Source: Gammaproteobacteria bacterium UBA2965 (GTDB lineage Bacteria > Pseudomonadota > Gammaproteobacteria > Pseudomonadales > Azotimanducaceae). Taken from it: a DNA stretch of 61,390 nt. The first letter of the stretch is position 1. The number at the start of each line of letters is the position of its first letter. Under the pieces are notes generated by a model. The model had not been told where the DNA came from and did not search any database. It saw nothing but the letters and a program-made list of their open reading frames with translations. The position numbers and the translations under genes are program-made. Location of the stretch: positions 1 through 61,390 of the forward strand of contig DEBD01000003.1 of NCBI GenBank assembly GCA_002348385.1. The letters run 5' to 3'. Of the stretch, positions 52,751-61,048 are shown piece by piece.

Positions 52751-53841
52751 GCCGGCTCACTCAGCCCACGCAGCTGGTCGGCCTGGTGCTCCTGGATCAG
52801 CGGCCCAACCACGTTGTCCAGTGCACCTTCGATTACCTCGTCGAGCTTGTACAGCGTCAGGTTGATGCGGTGGTCCGTGACCCGACCCTGAGGAAAGTTG
52901 TAGGTGCGGATGCGTTCCGATCGATCACCGGAACCAACCAGAGACTTGCGTGCGTCGGCTTGTTCTGATTGCTGTTGCTCTCGGGCGGAGTCCAGCAGCT
53001 TGGCCTGCAGTAGCGACATGGCGCGGGCCCGATTCTTGTGCTGTGATCGCTCGTCCTGGCATTCCACCACGATACCCGTAGGCAGGTGGGTCAGGCGGAC
53101 GGCGGAGTCCGTCTTGTTGACGTGCTGCCCGCCGGCGCCCGACGCACGGTAGGTATCCACGCGCAGATCCGCTTTGTTGATCTCCACGCTGTCTACCTCG
53201 TCCACTTCGGGCAGGATGGCCACCGTGCAGGCCGAGGTGTGGATTCGGCCCTGGGATTCCGTCTCCGGAACGCGCTGAACGCGGTGCGCACCCGACTCGA
53301 ACTTGAGCTGGCTGTAAACATCCTTTCCTTCGATGCGCGATATGATCTCCTTGAAGCCTCCGTGCTCTCCGGGGCGCTCGTTGAGCACCTCCATGCTCCA
53401 GCCCTTGGTTTCGGCAAAGCGGTTGTACATGCGGAACAGATCACCGGCGAAAATTGCGGCTTCGTCGCCGCCAGTTCCCGCGCGAATCTCCAGATAGACG
53501 TTGGAGCCGTCATTAGGGTCCTTGGGTAGCAGCAGCATTTTCAGCCGCTGCTCCTGTTCTGTCAGCGCTGCCGAGATGCGATCCATGTCTTCGGTCGCCA
53601 GCTCGCGCATCTCGGGGTCGTCGTCGCGGCTGAGCTCTTCGGTTTGCTTGGCTTCCGTCTCAAGCGCTTCAAAAGAGCGGAAACTCTGGATTACCGGTTG
53701 GAGCTCCGAAAATTCTTTGGACAGGGCCGTGAACTGGCCTCGATCACCTACTACATCCGGGTCGGACAGCAGCGTGCTCACCTCATCGAAGCGGTCGGTG
53801 AGGTCTGATAGCTTGGCCATCATGGATGGGGATAGGCTCAT
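52747..53841 (-). CDS. prfA: Peptide chain release factor 1
   Basis: RF1 ends translation at UAA and UAG. The 364 residues are close to E. coli (360). The stop-codon recognition motif PxT falls in RVPETESQGRIHTSA. The catalytic GGQ is in YRASGAGGQHVNKTDSAV near residue 235, with Gln as the PrmC target. The region LEIRAGTGGDEAAIFAGDLF near 120 is conserved. ATG 53841 has no clear ribosome binding site; it lies seven bases after hemA. Confidence 0.97.
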   Translation of the reverse strand: MSLSPSMMAKLSDLTDRFDEVSTLLSDPDVVGDRGQFTALSKEFSELQPVIQSFRSFEALETEAKQTEELSRDDDPEMRELATEDMDRISAALTEQEQRLKMLLLPKDPNDGSNVYLEIRAGTGGDEAAIFAGDLFRMYNRFAETKGWSMEVLNERPGEHGGFKEIISRIEGKDVYSQLKFESGAHRVQRVPETESQGRIHTSACTVAILPEVDEVDSVEINKADLRVDTYRASGAGGQHVNKTDSAVRLTHLPTGIVVECQDERSQHKNRARAMSLLQAKLLDSAREQQQSEQADARKSLVGSGDRSERIRTYNFPQGRVTDHRINLTLYKLDEVIEGALDNVVGPLIQEHQADQLRGLSEPA

Positions 53842-53848
53842 TGGGTAA

Positions 53849-55102
53849 TCAGTCTAACTGGTAGAGAGTCTTCAGATATTCTAGAAGATCCGTGCGGCCT
53901 TCGGCGCTGGCGTTGCGAATCGCCAGCGTAGGATGGTGTATCAGCTTGTTAGTAAGATTGCGTGAAAGATCCGCCAGCACCTCGTGAGGATCGGCGCCAG
54001 CGTCCAGCGAACGTTGAGCTTTGGTCAGCTCCGCCTGGGCCGTGGATTGCGCGTTGTCGCGAAACCGTCGCAGCAGGGCCTGACTCTGGTGGGCGCGCCG
54101 CTCCCGCACGTAGCGTGCGGCGCCATCCAACACGAGGGTCTCGGCACTTTCGGCCGCGGCACGCCGCTGCTTGACGTTCTCTTCAATGATCTCGGTGAGG
54201 TCATCGATGGTATACAGGTAGACGTCCGGTAGTTCTGCTACCTCGGGCTCCACGTCTCGGGGCACCGCGATATCCACGATGAACATGGGTTTGTGTCGGC
54301 GCTGCTTGATGGCCGCTTCCACCGCGCCCTTGCCGACTACTGGCAGCGAGCTGCCAGTAGAGGCAATCATGATATCGAAATCGGCTAGACGCCCGGCGAT
54401 ATCGGTGAGCTGCATCGCCTGGGCGTCAAATCCCGCTGCCAGGGATTCGGCGTTGGCCAGCGTTCGGTTGGCGATGGCCAGGCCCCCGATGCCCAGCTCG
54501 CGAAGGTGTTCTGCTACGCGCTGGATCGTGTCGCCGGCTCCGATCAGTAGTGCGGTATTGTGCTTGAGGTCGGTGAAGATCTGTTGGGCCATGGTAACGG
54601 CAGCATAGGCCACCGAGATCGGGTTGCGTCCGATGTCCGTGTCGGACCGGACGCGCTTGGCGGCATTGAGGGTGAGCTGCGAGAGCAGGTTGAGTTCCGG
54701 GCCTAGGGTGCCGGCGGCCCGAGCGGAATCGTAGGCGCTTTTGACCTGACCCAGAATCTGGGGCTCCCCGAGCACCTGGGAATCCAGGCCGGAGGCCACG
54801 CGAATCAGGTGTTGGGCCGCTTCCTGGTCCCAGTGGCTGTAGGCCATACTGGTGAGCTCTCCCACACCCACCGGACGGTAGTCCGCCAGCCACCGCGGAA
54901 CCGCGTATTCCTGGTCAGGATCGATGGCCAGCACCAGTTCGGTGCGGTTGCAGGTGGAAATAATGGCTGCTTCGGAAGCGCTGGGAATATTGTCGCGGGC
55001 GTCCACGAGTGCGGCGGACAGGGCCTCCTCGGGGAACGCAACGCGTTCTCGCACGTCTATGGGTGCAGTGCGATAGTTTATGCCGTATGCCAGTATCGCC
55101 AT
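53849..55102 (-). CDS. hemA: Glutamyl-tRNA reductase
   Basis: HemA reduces glutamyl-tRNA to glutamate-1-semialdehyde, the first committed step of heme synthesis in this pathway. The 417 residues are one fewer than E. coli. The catalytic Cys50 is in ISTCNRTELVL, and the motif GLDSQVLGEPQILGQVKSAY follows. The NADPH-binding segment ALLIGAGDTIQRVAEHL lies near 183. The gene diverges from lolB with only 33 bases between starts, a common arrangement. No ribosome binding site is obvious. Confidence 0.97.
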   Translation of the reverse strand: MAILAYGINYRTAPIDVRERVAFPEEALSAALVDARDNIPSASEAAIISTCNRTELVLAIDPDQEYAVPRWLADYRPVGVGELTSMAYSHWDQEAAQHLIRVASGLDSQVLGEPQILGQVKSAYDSARAAGTLGPELNLLSQLTLNAAKRVRSDTDIGRNPISVAYAAVTMAQQIFTDLKHNTALLIGAGDTIQRVAEHLRELGIGGLAIANRTLANAESLAAGFDAQAMQLTDIAGRLADFDIMIASTGSSLPVVGKGAVEAAIKQRRHKPMFIVDIAVPRDVEPEVAELPDVYLYTIDDLTEIIEENVKQRRAAAESAETLVLDGAARYVRERRAHQSQALLRRFRDNAQSTAQAELTKAQRSLDAGADPHEVLADLSRNLTNKLIHHPTLAIRNASAEGRTDLLEYLKTLYQLD

Positions 55103-55135
55103 GTCAGCGTTAAGTGTGGTGCGTGGGGTGGAACA

Positions 55136-55732
55136 GTGAAGGGCTATTTTATCAGGCCTGCGATAACGTGTAAGTCGTTATTTATAAAAGCGTTTTGTGT
55201 TCTGGTTCTGAACGGCTGCGTGACACAGGCTCCGGCACCCATTCTGCAAAGCGGCGATTTCGAGCTGCGCGGTAAGCTATCTGTAAAGGATCATGACGCA
55301 GGGTTCAGCGCCCGTTTCGTATGGCTACAGGAAGGTGACACGTTCGACGTTCAGCTTTGGGGGCCCCTGGGGCAGGGGCGGATGCGGCTGCACGGCGACG
55401 CTGACGCATTGGCCATTGTGGATGCCCGGGGCGAGACCATTCGGCAAGGCCCGCCCGAAGCGGTGATGCGCGCGGAGTTGGGGTGGGCTGTGCCCATTCG
55501 CGCCATGGTGCACTGGTCCCGTGGCGCCCCCGCGCCCGGGCTGCTTGTGACCGATGAGCGGCGCGACAGCTCTGGCCGCTTGCTGGGTTTCGCGCAGCTT
55601 GGCTGGGCCGTGGCTTTCGAAGACCACCGAGCGGTGGAGGCGGAACCTGCCGCAGCGTGGCTACCGGCCAGGATTACCGCCCAACGGCCGGGCCAGCGCG
55701 TGCTCATGGTGCTTTCGCAGTGGCGGTTGTAG
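55136..55732 (+). CDS. lolB: Outer-membrane lipoprotein LolB
   Basis: LolB accepts lipoproteins from LolA and inserts them in the outer membrane. I chose GTG 55136 (198 residues). The signal ends in the lipobox LNGC (Cys28), with a long charged N-region before it. The mature domain has the family motifs FELRGKLSV, FSARFVWLQEGDTFDVQLWG and, near the C terminus, GQRVLMVLSQWRL. In many gammaproteobacteria ispE, a tRNA-Gln and prs follow. Here ispE is missing: only 102 bases separate the stop from tRNA-Gln. Confidence 0.92.
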   Translation: MKGYFIRPAITCKSLFIKAFCVLVLNGCVTQAPAPILQSGDFELRGKLSVKDHDAGFSARFVWLQEGDTFDVQLWGPLGQGRMRLHGDADALAIVDARGETIRQGPPEAVMRAELGWAVPIRAMVHWSRGAPAPGLLVTDERRDSSGRLLGFAQLGWAVAFEDHRAVEAEPAAAWLPARITAQRPGQRVLMVLSQWRL

Positions 55733-55765
55733 CGTTTAACCCTTTGATTTTTTGAGCGAATCGGT

Positions 55766-55794
55766 TTGACACGTGCTGGGTGCGACAGCACAAT
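55766..55794 (+). promoter_or_regulatory. sigma70 promoter of tRNA-Gln
   Basis: A perfect -35 box TTGACA (55766-55771) and a -10 box CACAAT (55789-55794) lie 17 bases apart, 40 bases upstream of the tRNA. A GC-rich discriminator (agcggccctcgcgcg) follows, typical of stringently controlled stable-RNA promoters. The prs remnant and rplY may be read from it too. Confidence 0.7.
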
Positions 55795-55834
55795 AGCGGC
55801 CCTCGCGCGCAGGGCCGAGCCGGCTGATAGCCGT

Positions 55835-55909
55835 TGGGGTGTCGCCAAGTGGTAAGGCACCGGGTTTTGATCCCGGCATTCGCAGGTTCGAATCCTGCCA
55901 CCCCAGCCA
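55835..55909 (+). tRNA. tRNA-Gln (UUG)
   Basis: A complete 75-base tRNA. The acceptor stem tggggtg pairs with caccccA before discriminator G, and CCA is encoded. The anticodon stem CCGGG/CCCGG closes the loop TTTTGAT with anticodon TTG, which reads Gln codons CAA and CAG. A T arm caggttcgaatcctg is present. This tRNA normally lies between ispE and prs in related genomes. Confidence 0.96.
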
Positions 55910-55969
55910 TAAGAATAAACGCGTCGTCTTTGATCCCAGGCCGGGCTGCCTGGCATTGAGGGAAAGCAA

Positions 55970-56281
55970 TTGTCTAATCTCAGGATCTTCTCGGGCAGCG
56001 CCATCGCCCCTCTGTCAAAGCGCGTTGCGGCCGCTCAGGCACTGAAAGAAGAAGGTGCGGTGGACGTGGTGGCCTACGTCACGCACCCCGTGTTCTCTGG
56101 GAGGGCGGTGGAGAAAATTGCCAACTCCGATCTCAACGCCATGGTGGTTACCGACACCAAACCGTTGGGACCGGATGTGCTCAGTTGCGACGAAATCGAG
56201 CGGCTGAGCATGGATCGAATGCTGGCTGAGGCCGTACGCGGAGTCAGCAACGAGGAGTCTATCAGCGCTATGTGTCGCTGA
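55970..56281 (+). pseudogene. prs: Internally deleted ribose-phosphate pyrophosphokinase (prs remnant)
   Basis: The 103-residue frame has TTG 55970 with a GAGGGA site. Its first about 20 residues (MSNLRIFSGSAIAPLSKRVA) match the N terminus of PRPP synthetase; the remainder, from about AAQALKEEGAVDVVAYVTHP to the end (SNEESISAMCR), matches the last about 85 residues. About 200 central residues are gone in frame, including the catalytic loop, the pyrophosphate motif (DLHAGQIQGFF in E. coli) and the ribose-phosphate loop (DDMIDTAGT). Two conserved C-terminal positions also differ from E. coli: AEAVRG for AEAIRR and SAMCR for SAMFE. The product cannot make PRPP. The gene keeps its ancestral site between tRNA-Gln and rplY. 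An assembly collapse is the alternative. Confidence 0.85.
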
Positions 56282-56361
56282 AGACGTGTATGCGCCGCAC
56301 GCCTTGGTCGCGAGGGTGATGGCGTTTGATTAGCTTTTCTACATGAAAAGGGAGACAAATT

Positions 56362-57063
56362 ATGTCGCAGCAAATTGAACTGAATGCCGAGCTGCGCGAA
56401 GACGTAGGGAAGGGTGCGAGCCGCCGCCTGCGTCGCAAAGCGGAAAAAGTGCCCGGCATACTCTACGGCGGCGGAGAAGATCCAATACCGCTCACGTTGA
56501 GGCAGAACGAACTCGCCAAGGCCATGCAGGCTGAAGCGTTCTACTCGCAGATTCTGAGCGTGGTGCTGAACGGAAAATCCGAGCAGGCGGTAGTGCGTGA
56601 CCTGCAACGGCACCCTGCAGACGAGAAGGTTCTGCACATCGACTTCATGCGCATTCGTGCGGATCGGGCCATGCAGGTGAGCGTGCCGCTGCACTTCATC
56701 AACGAAGAGCAGTGCGTGGGCGTGCGTGTGGGTGGCGGCATCATATCGCACAACATGAACGAGGTGGAGATCAGCTGCCTGCCTAAGGACCTTCCCGAGT
56801 TCATCGAGATTGATATGGAAGCCGTGGAACTCAACCAGGTGATCCACTTGAGCGACCTCGCGCTGCCGGAAGGCGTATCCATCGTCGCCCTGCAGTATGG
56901 TGAGGAGCGAGACGCGAACGTGGTGAGCGTGCAGATGCCCAGGGGTGGCGCCGAAGAGGAAGAGGATCTGTTGGCGGCCGAAGGCGAAGCTGTCGAAGGC
57001 GAAGAGACCCCGGAAGAGGGCGACGCGGACACTGGCTCCGACGAGGAAGCCAGCGAAGAGTAG
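56362..57063 (+). CDS. rplY: 50S ribosomal protein L25 (CTC family)
   Basis: L25 binds 5S rRNA; this is the long form with a C-terminal TL5/CTC domain, 233 residues. The 5S-binding N-terminal part is ELNAELREDVGKGASRRLRR, then VPGILYGGGEDP. The second domain includes SVPLHFINEEQCVGVRVGGG. The last about 35 residues are almost all Glu, Asp, Ala and Gly (from about residue 200), an acidic tail common in this form. ATG 56362 follows AGGGAG. It lies two bases before pth. Confidence 0.97.
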   Translation: MSQQIELNAELREDVGKGASRRLRRKAEKVPGILYGGGEDPIPLTLRQNELAKAMQAEAFYSQILSVVLNGKSEQAVVRDLQRHPADEKVLHIDFMRIRADRAMQVSVPLHFINEEQCVGVRVGGGIISHNMNEVEISCLPKDLPEFIEIDMEAVELNQVIHLSDLALPEGVSIVALQYGEERDANVVSVQMPRGGAEEEEDLLAAEGEAVEGEETPEEGDADTGSDEEASEE

Positions 57064-57065
57064 TC

Positions 57066-57656
57066 ATGGCAGCCATCCGGTTGATCGTGGGCCTGGGCAA
57101 TCCGGGCCCACGTTACGAACTCACACGGCACAATGTGGGTGCAAATTTCGTAGGGTACCTGGCTCGTCGATTTGCGCTGTCGTTGTCGCCGGACTCCAAG
57201 TTCAAGGGCCTCGTCAGTCGCGGCGACTTGTGCGGATTCGACGTGCGTCTGCTGTTGCCGACCACCTATATGAACGACAGCGGAGAATCCGTGGCGCCCA
57301 TGTCGCGGTTTTTCAAAATCGAGCCTGAAGAGATACTCGTGGCGCATGACGAAATGGCCTTCGAGCCCGGCCTGCTGCGGTTGAAGCCCGGAGGCGGAGA
57401 CAATGGCCACAATGGGCTGCGCAGCATCATCGCGTGCCTCGGTGGGCAGCGCGGCTTTCACCGGTTGCGTATTGGCGTTGGGCACCCGGGTGATCGGGAG
57501 CAGGTGACGCCTTATCTCACTTCGCACACCATGCCGAAGCAGGAACGCACGGCCGTGGAGCAGGCGTGGGAGTTTCCGGATGAGTTGCTGCGCGCGGTAA
57601 TTTCCGGCGATATGGCCAGCGCCATGAATGCGCTGCACGGTCCGGGAGAAGACTGA
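57066..57656 (+). CDS. pth: Peptidyl-tRNA hydrolase
   Basis: Pth releases peptides from peptidyl-tRNA that drops off the ribosome. The 196 residues include the catalytic His22 in TRHNVG, Asn70 in PTTYMND and Asp95 in VAHDEM. The glycine loop reads GGGDNGHNGLRS, against GGGHGGHNGLKD in E. coli: the substrate-contacting His and Asn of GHNG are kept, but the first His-Gly is replaced by Asp-Asn. The order rplY-pth-ychF is conserved, and the stop overlaps ychF by one base. Confidence 0.96.
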   Translation: MAAIRLIVGLGNPGPRYELTRHNVGANFVGYLARRFALSLSPDSKFKGLVSRGDLCGFDVRLLLPTTYMNDSGESVAPMSRFFKIEPEEILVAHDEMAFEPGLLRLKPGGGDNGHNGLRSIIACLGGQRGFHRLRIGVGHPGDREQVTPYLTSHTMPKQERTAVEQAWEFPDELLRAVISGDMASAMNALHGPGED

Positions 57657-58747
57657 TGGGATTCAAGTGCGGAATCGTCGGCTTGCCCAACGTAGGCAAG
57701 TCCACCTTGTTCAACGCGCTGACCAAGGCAGGCATCGATGCGGAAAACTTTCCATTCTGCACCATCGATCCCAATACCGGGGTTGTCCCGGTTCCGGACC
57801 TCCGACTGGATGAGGTGGCGCGCCTGGCGCAGGCTGCAAAAGTAATTCCCACGGCGATGGAGTTCGTCGACATTGCCGGACTGGTGGCGGGTGCTTCGAC
57901 GGGCGAAGGCCTGGGCAATCAGTTTCTTGCCCACATACGAGAGACCGATGCCATTGCCCACGTGGTGCGCTGTTTCAAAGATGACAACGTAGTGCACGTG
58001 GCGGGGAGCATCTCTCCGGTGGACGACATCGAGGTCATCAATACCGAGCTGGCGCTGGCAGACCTAGAAACCGTAGAACGGGTGTACGAGCGCACCCGCC
58101 GGGCAGCCAGCGCGGGCGAAAAAGAGGCGCAGCGCTTGCTTGCCGTGGTGGAGGTTGTCCGGGAGGGGCTGGGAGCCGGAACCGCGGTGCGGGCGCTGGA
58201 TCTCGGCCCAGAGCAGCTGGCACTGATTCGTGAGTTTCACCTCATCACCGCGAAACCCATCATGTACGTAGCCAACCTGGCAGAGGATGGCTTTGACGAC
58301 AATCCCATGCTTGATGCCGTGAGCGAGATCGCCCGGCAGGAGGGTGCGGAAGTCGTTCCTATCTGCAACAAGATCGAAGCGGAGATCTCGGAGCTGGAAG
58401 ACGAAGAGCGGGCGGAGTTTCTCGATGCTCTGGGTATCGAGGAGCCTGGACTCAATCGTGTGATTCGTGCCGGATACCGCTTGTTGGGCTTGCATCATTT
58501 TTTTACCGCCGGCCCCAAGGAAGCCCGGGCATGGACTGTTCCTGTGGGCGCCAAGGCCCCCCAGGCCGCCGGGGTCATCCATACCGACTTCGAGAAGGGT
58601 TTCATTCGCGCTGAAGTGATTGCCCTCGACGACTACGTGAGCTGTGGCGGCGAGCAGGGCGCCAAGGATGCGGGAAAGTGGCGCCTGGAAGGCAAGGAGT
58701 ACGTCATTAGCGACGGCGACGTGGTGCTGTTTCGTTTCAACGTGTAG
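57656..58747 (+). CDS. ychF: Ribosome-binding ATPase YchF
   Basis: YchF is an Obg-family P-loop protein that prefers ATP over GTP and binds 70S ribosomes; it also affects the oxidative stress response. The 363 residues equal E. coli YchF. The P-loop GLPNVGKS is at 9-16, and the region FVDIAGLVAGASTGEGLGNQ (switch II DIAG) is near 72. The atypical fourth motif reads YVANLAE (for NKxD), consistent with ATP preference. The C-terminal TGS domain is PQAAGVIHTDFEKGFIRAEV. It ends the rplY-pth-ychF unit. Confidence 0.97.
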   Translation: MGFKCGIVGLPNVGKSTLFNALTKAGIDAENFPFCTIDPNTGVVPVPDLRLDEVARLAQAAKVIPTAMEFVDIAGLVAGASTGEGLGNQFLAHIRETDAIAHVVRCFKDDNVVHVAGSISPVDDIEVINTELALADLETVERVYERTRRAASAGEKEAQRLLAVVEVVREGLGAGTAVRALDLGPEQLALIREFHLITAKPIMYVANLAEDGFDDNPMLDAVSEIARQEGAEVVPICNKIEAEISELEDEERAEFLDALGIEEPGLNRVIRAGYRLLGLHHFFTAGPKEARAWTVPVGAKAPQAAGVIHTDFEKGFIRAEVIALDDYVSCGGEQGAKDAGKWRLEGKEYVISDGDVVLFRFNV

Positions 58748-58944
58748 GGTTGCCCGGCCTGCTCAGGCGCTTTCTTTGAGCCCCACTGTAGGGGGTGGCG
58801 CCGTGCGGTTCCCGGCTTGCTAGCCGCCCAAAAATTAGCTCTCCCGCACGAAAACAGGCAGCTTTCATAAGCTATATACAATCTTCTACCCGATTTCGGG
58901 TAAATACTCATACTTTGTTCCCGATTAATTGCTAGTCTGGGCTC
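58748..58944. promoter_or_regulatory. Intergenic region with a 16-base palindrome
   Basis: These 197 bases become AT-rich towards the right. They hold a perfect inverted repeat at 58887-58902 (TACCCGA, two-base centre TT, TCGGGTA), which looks like a repressor or activator operator. TACAAT at 58877-58882 could be a -10 box, although no good -35 lies at the right distance. The palindrome starts five bases after it, near the expected transcription start. The region precedes an unknown gene and glmS. Confidence 0.4.
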
Positions 58945-59217
58945 ATGGACGATGGTTTTGACCCACACTTTGTCGACTACCTTGCGCGTTCCTTGGGGCT
59001 ATCCGAGGAGGTGTGCCGGCGGGTGGTGCTGGAAGTGCTGTCTCAATACGACGAGACGCTGGAGGACTTCGTGCTGCGTCGGCACAAGGAACTCAAAAGG
59101 CAGGAAGGGTCCAGGAACGAAGAAATTTACTCTCGGTTGCTGGCGGAGGCGCGCGCGCGTCGTTTCAGCGCGCCGGCGCTGAGCGAACGGCAGATTCGCC
59201 GGATGATCTACGGGTGA
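58945..59217 (+). CDS. Uncharacterised 90-residue protein upstream of glmS
   Basis: I do not recognise a function. The protein is charged and helical without signal peptide, membrane segment or Cys pair; one Cys lies at position 24. The C terminus is striking: a basic stretch (RARRFSAPALSERQIRRMIYG) that looks like a short conserved motif, LSERQIRRMIYG, perhaps nucleic-acid or protein binding. The start is ATG at 58945. Only four bases separate its stop from glmS, so the two are probably co-transcribed and the product could be linked to glmS expression or amino-sugar supply; that is inference from spacing. Confidence 0.75.
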   Translation: MDDGFDPHFVDYLARSLGLSEEVCRRVVLEVLSQYDETLEDFVLRRHKELKRQEGSRNEEIYSRLLAEARARRFSAPALSERQIRRMIYG

Positions 59218-59221
59218 GCTT

Positions 59222-61048
59222 ATGTGTGGAATAGTAGGTTATGTGGGTTCTAGGCATGCCATGCCGATCTTGCTCGAGGGCTTGAGCCGGCTCGAGTATC
59301 GCGGCTACGACTCTGCTGGCGTTGCGCTGCAGAAGTCGGGCAAATTCGACCTGGTGAAGCGGCAGGGTCGCGTAGGCGAACTGCGCGCAGCACTGCCCAA
59401 ACGCAATGCGGCGACGGCGGGTATCGGACACACACGCTGGGCCACCCACGGCGAGCCCAGCGACGTCAACGCCCATCCCCATTGTGACGACACCGGCAAG
59501 ATCGTCATCGTGCACAACGGCATCGTGGAAAACGCCCAGGAGCATCGCGAGGGGTTGGAAGCGCGCGGTCATTCGTTTGCTTCGGACACCGACTCCGAGG
59601 TATTGGCTGTGCTCATCGCCGAAGCGTACGCGGTGGACGAAGACCTGGCCGCGGCGGTACGTCGTGCGCTGCAGAGCGTTGCCGGTACCTATGGCATCGC
59701 GGTAATGCATTGCGACCGGCCCGGCGAGCTGATCGTTGGCCGCAACGGAAGCCCGGTGATCATCGGCGTGGGCGACAAAGAGATGTTCGTCGCTTCGGAT
59801 GTTTCCGCCCTGGTGCCCTACACACGCCAGGTGGTGCATCTTGAAGACGGCGAGATCGCCACGCTCAGCAGCAAGTCTTATGAAATCCAGGATCTGCACG
59901 CCACGGTGACCGATCGCCCGGTAGCCCTCATCGACGCCGAAGCGGTGCTGGCCACCAAGGGCGACCACGCGCACTTTACCCTCAAGGAAATTCACGAGCA
60001 GCCGGACGCATTGCGGCGCGTGATGCAGGGTCGGCTCAACCACCGGTTCAACACCGCCCACTTCGGGGGGTTAAACCTGGAGCCGCGAGAGCTGATGGCG
60101 TTCAAGCGCATCAAGATCCTGGGCTGCGGCAGTGCATACATCTCGGGGACCATCGGTGCCTCCATGATCGAGCGGTTGGCGCGCTTGCCGGCCGAAGCGG
60201 AATCCGCGGCCGAGTTCCGCTACCGCAACCCCATCATCGATCCAGACACGCTGTATTTTGCGGTGAGCCAGTCCGGTGAAACCTACGACACCCTCACCGC
60301 TGTGCAGGAGATACAGCGCAAAGGTGGGACCGTGCTCGGCGTGGTGAACGTGGTGGGCAGCACTATCGCTCGGCAGTGTGGCGCGGGCATGTACCTGCAC
60401 GCGGGCCCGGAGGTGGCGGTGGTGTCCACCAAGACGTTCACCAATACGCTCGCTGCCTTCGCCTTGTTCGCTCTGTACTTGGGACGCATGCGCGACGTTT
60501 CTCCCGCGGAAGGGGAGCGCGTCATCGAGGCTCTGGAAGCACTACCGGCGCAGATGGAAGCGGTGATCGAGCGTGCTGAGGACTTCCACGACATTGCCAA
60601 GCGCTATGCGAACTTCGACCACGCCTATTTCATCGGGCGCTGTGAGGGTTTCGGGCTTGCGCAGGAAGGTGCGCTTAAGCTTAAGGAGATCTCCTACCTG
60701 CATGCCGAAGCCTATGCGGCATCCGAGTTGAAGCACGGTCCGCTTGCCCTCATCGATCCGCAGACGCCGACTTTCGCCATCGTACCCAACGACGACCTGG
60801 TGAAGAAAAATGCATCCACCATTGCCGAGATCAGAACCCGCAAGGGACCGGTAGTGGCCATCGCACAGAGCGACGAGATCGAGGCGGAGGTGGATGACCT
60901 GGTGGTGGTGCCCATCAGCGGACACTGGCTTACAGATTCCATCATGCTGTTGCTGCCGCTGCAGTTCATCGCGTATTTCGTCGCGCTGGAGCGCGGCTGC
61001 GATGTGGACAAACCGCGTAACCTAGCGAAAAGCGTGACGGTAGAGTAG
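59222..61048 (+). CDS. glmS: Glutamine-fructose-6-phosphate aminotransferase
   Basis: GlmS makes glucosamine-6-phosphate from fructose-6-phosphate and glutamine, the first step to UDP-GlcNAc for peptidoglycan and lipopolysaccharide. The 608 residues equal the E. coli length (609). The N-terminal nucleophile is Cys2 (MCGIVGYVG), with LEYRGYDSAG following. The isomerase half has two SIS domains (ILGCGSAYISG near 299; FIGRCEGFGLAQEGALKLKE near 470) and the terminal KPRNLAKSVTVE. In E. coli it is controlled by the sRNAs GlmY and GlmZ; no ribozyme is expected here. Confidence 0.98.
   Translation: MCGIVGYVGSRHAMPILLEGLSRLEYRGYDSAGVALQKSGKFDLVKRQGRVGELRAALPKRNAATAGIGHTRWATHGEPSDVNAHPHCDDTGKIVIVHNGIVENAQEHREGLEARGHSFASDTDSEVLAVLIAEAYAVDEDLAAAVRRALQSVAGTYGIAVMHCDRPGELIVGRNGSPVIIGVGDKEMFVASDVSALVPYTRQVVHLEDGEIATLSSKSYEIQDLHATVTDRPVALIDAEAVLATKGDHAHFTLKEIHEQPDALRRVMQGRLNHRFNTAHFGGLNLEPRELMAFKRIKILGCGSAYISGTIGASMIERLARLPAEAESAAEFRYRNPIIDPDTLYFAVSQSGETYDTLTAVQEIQRKGGTVLGVVNVVGSTIARQCGAGMYLHAGPEVAVVSTKTFTNTLAAFALFALYLGRMRDVSPAEGERVIEALEALPAQMEAVIERAEDFHDIAKRYANFDHAYFIGRCEGFGLAQEGALKLKEISYLHAEAYAASELKHGPLALIDPQTPTFAIVPNDDLVKKNASTIAEIRTRKGPVVAIAQSDEIEAEVDDLVVVPISGHWLTDSIMLLLPLQFIAYFVALERGCDVDKPRNLAKSVTVE

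Noticed and set aside
55970..56281. Reading the 103-residue frame as an intact small protein of unknown function
   Set aside because: Both ends match Prs and it stands at the prs locus, so an internally deleted prs is the simpler account.
58748..59221. glmS ribozyme upstream of glmS
   Set aside because: The glmS ribozyme is a Gram-positive feature, and an upstream gene lies four bases from glmS, leaving no room.
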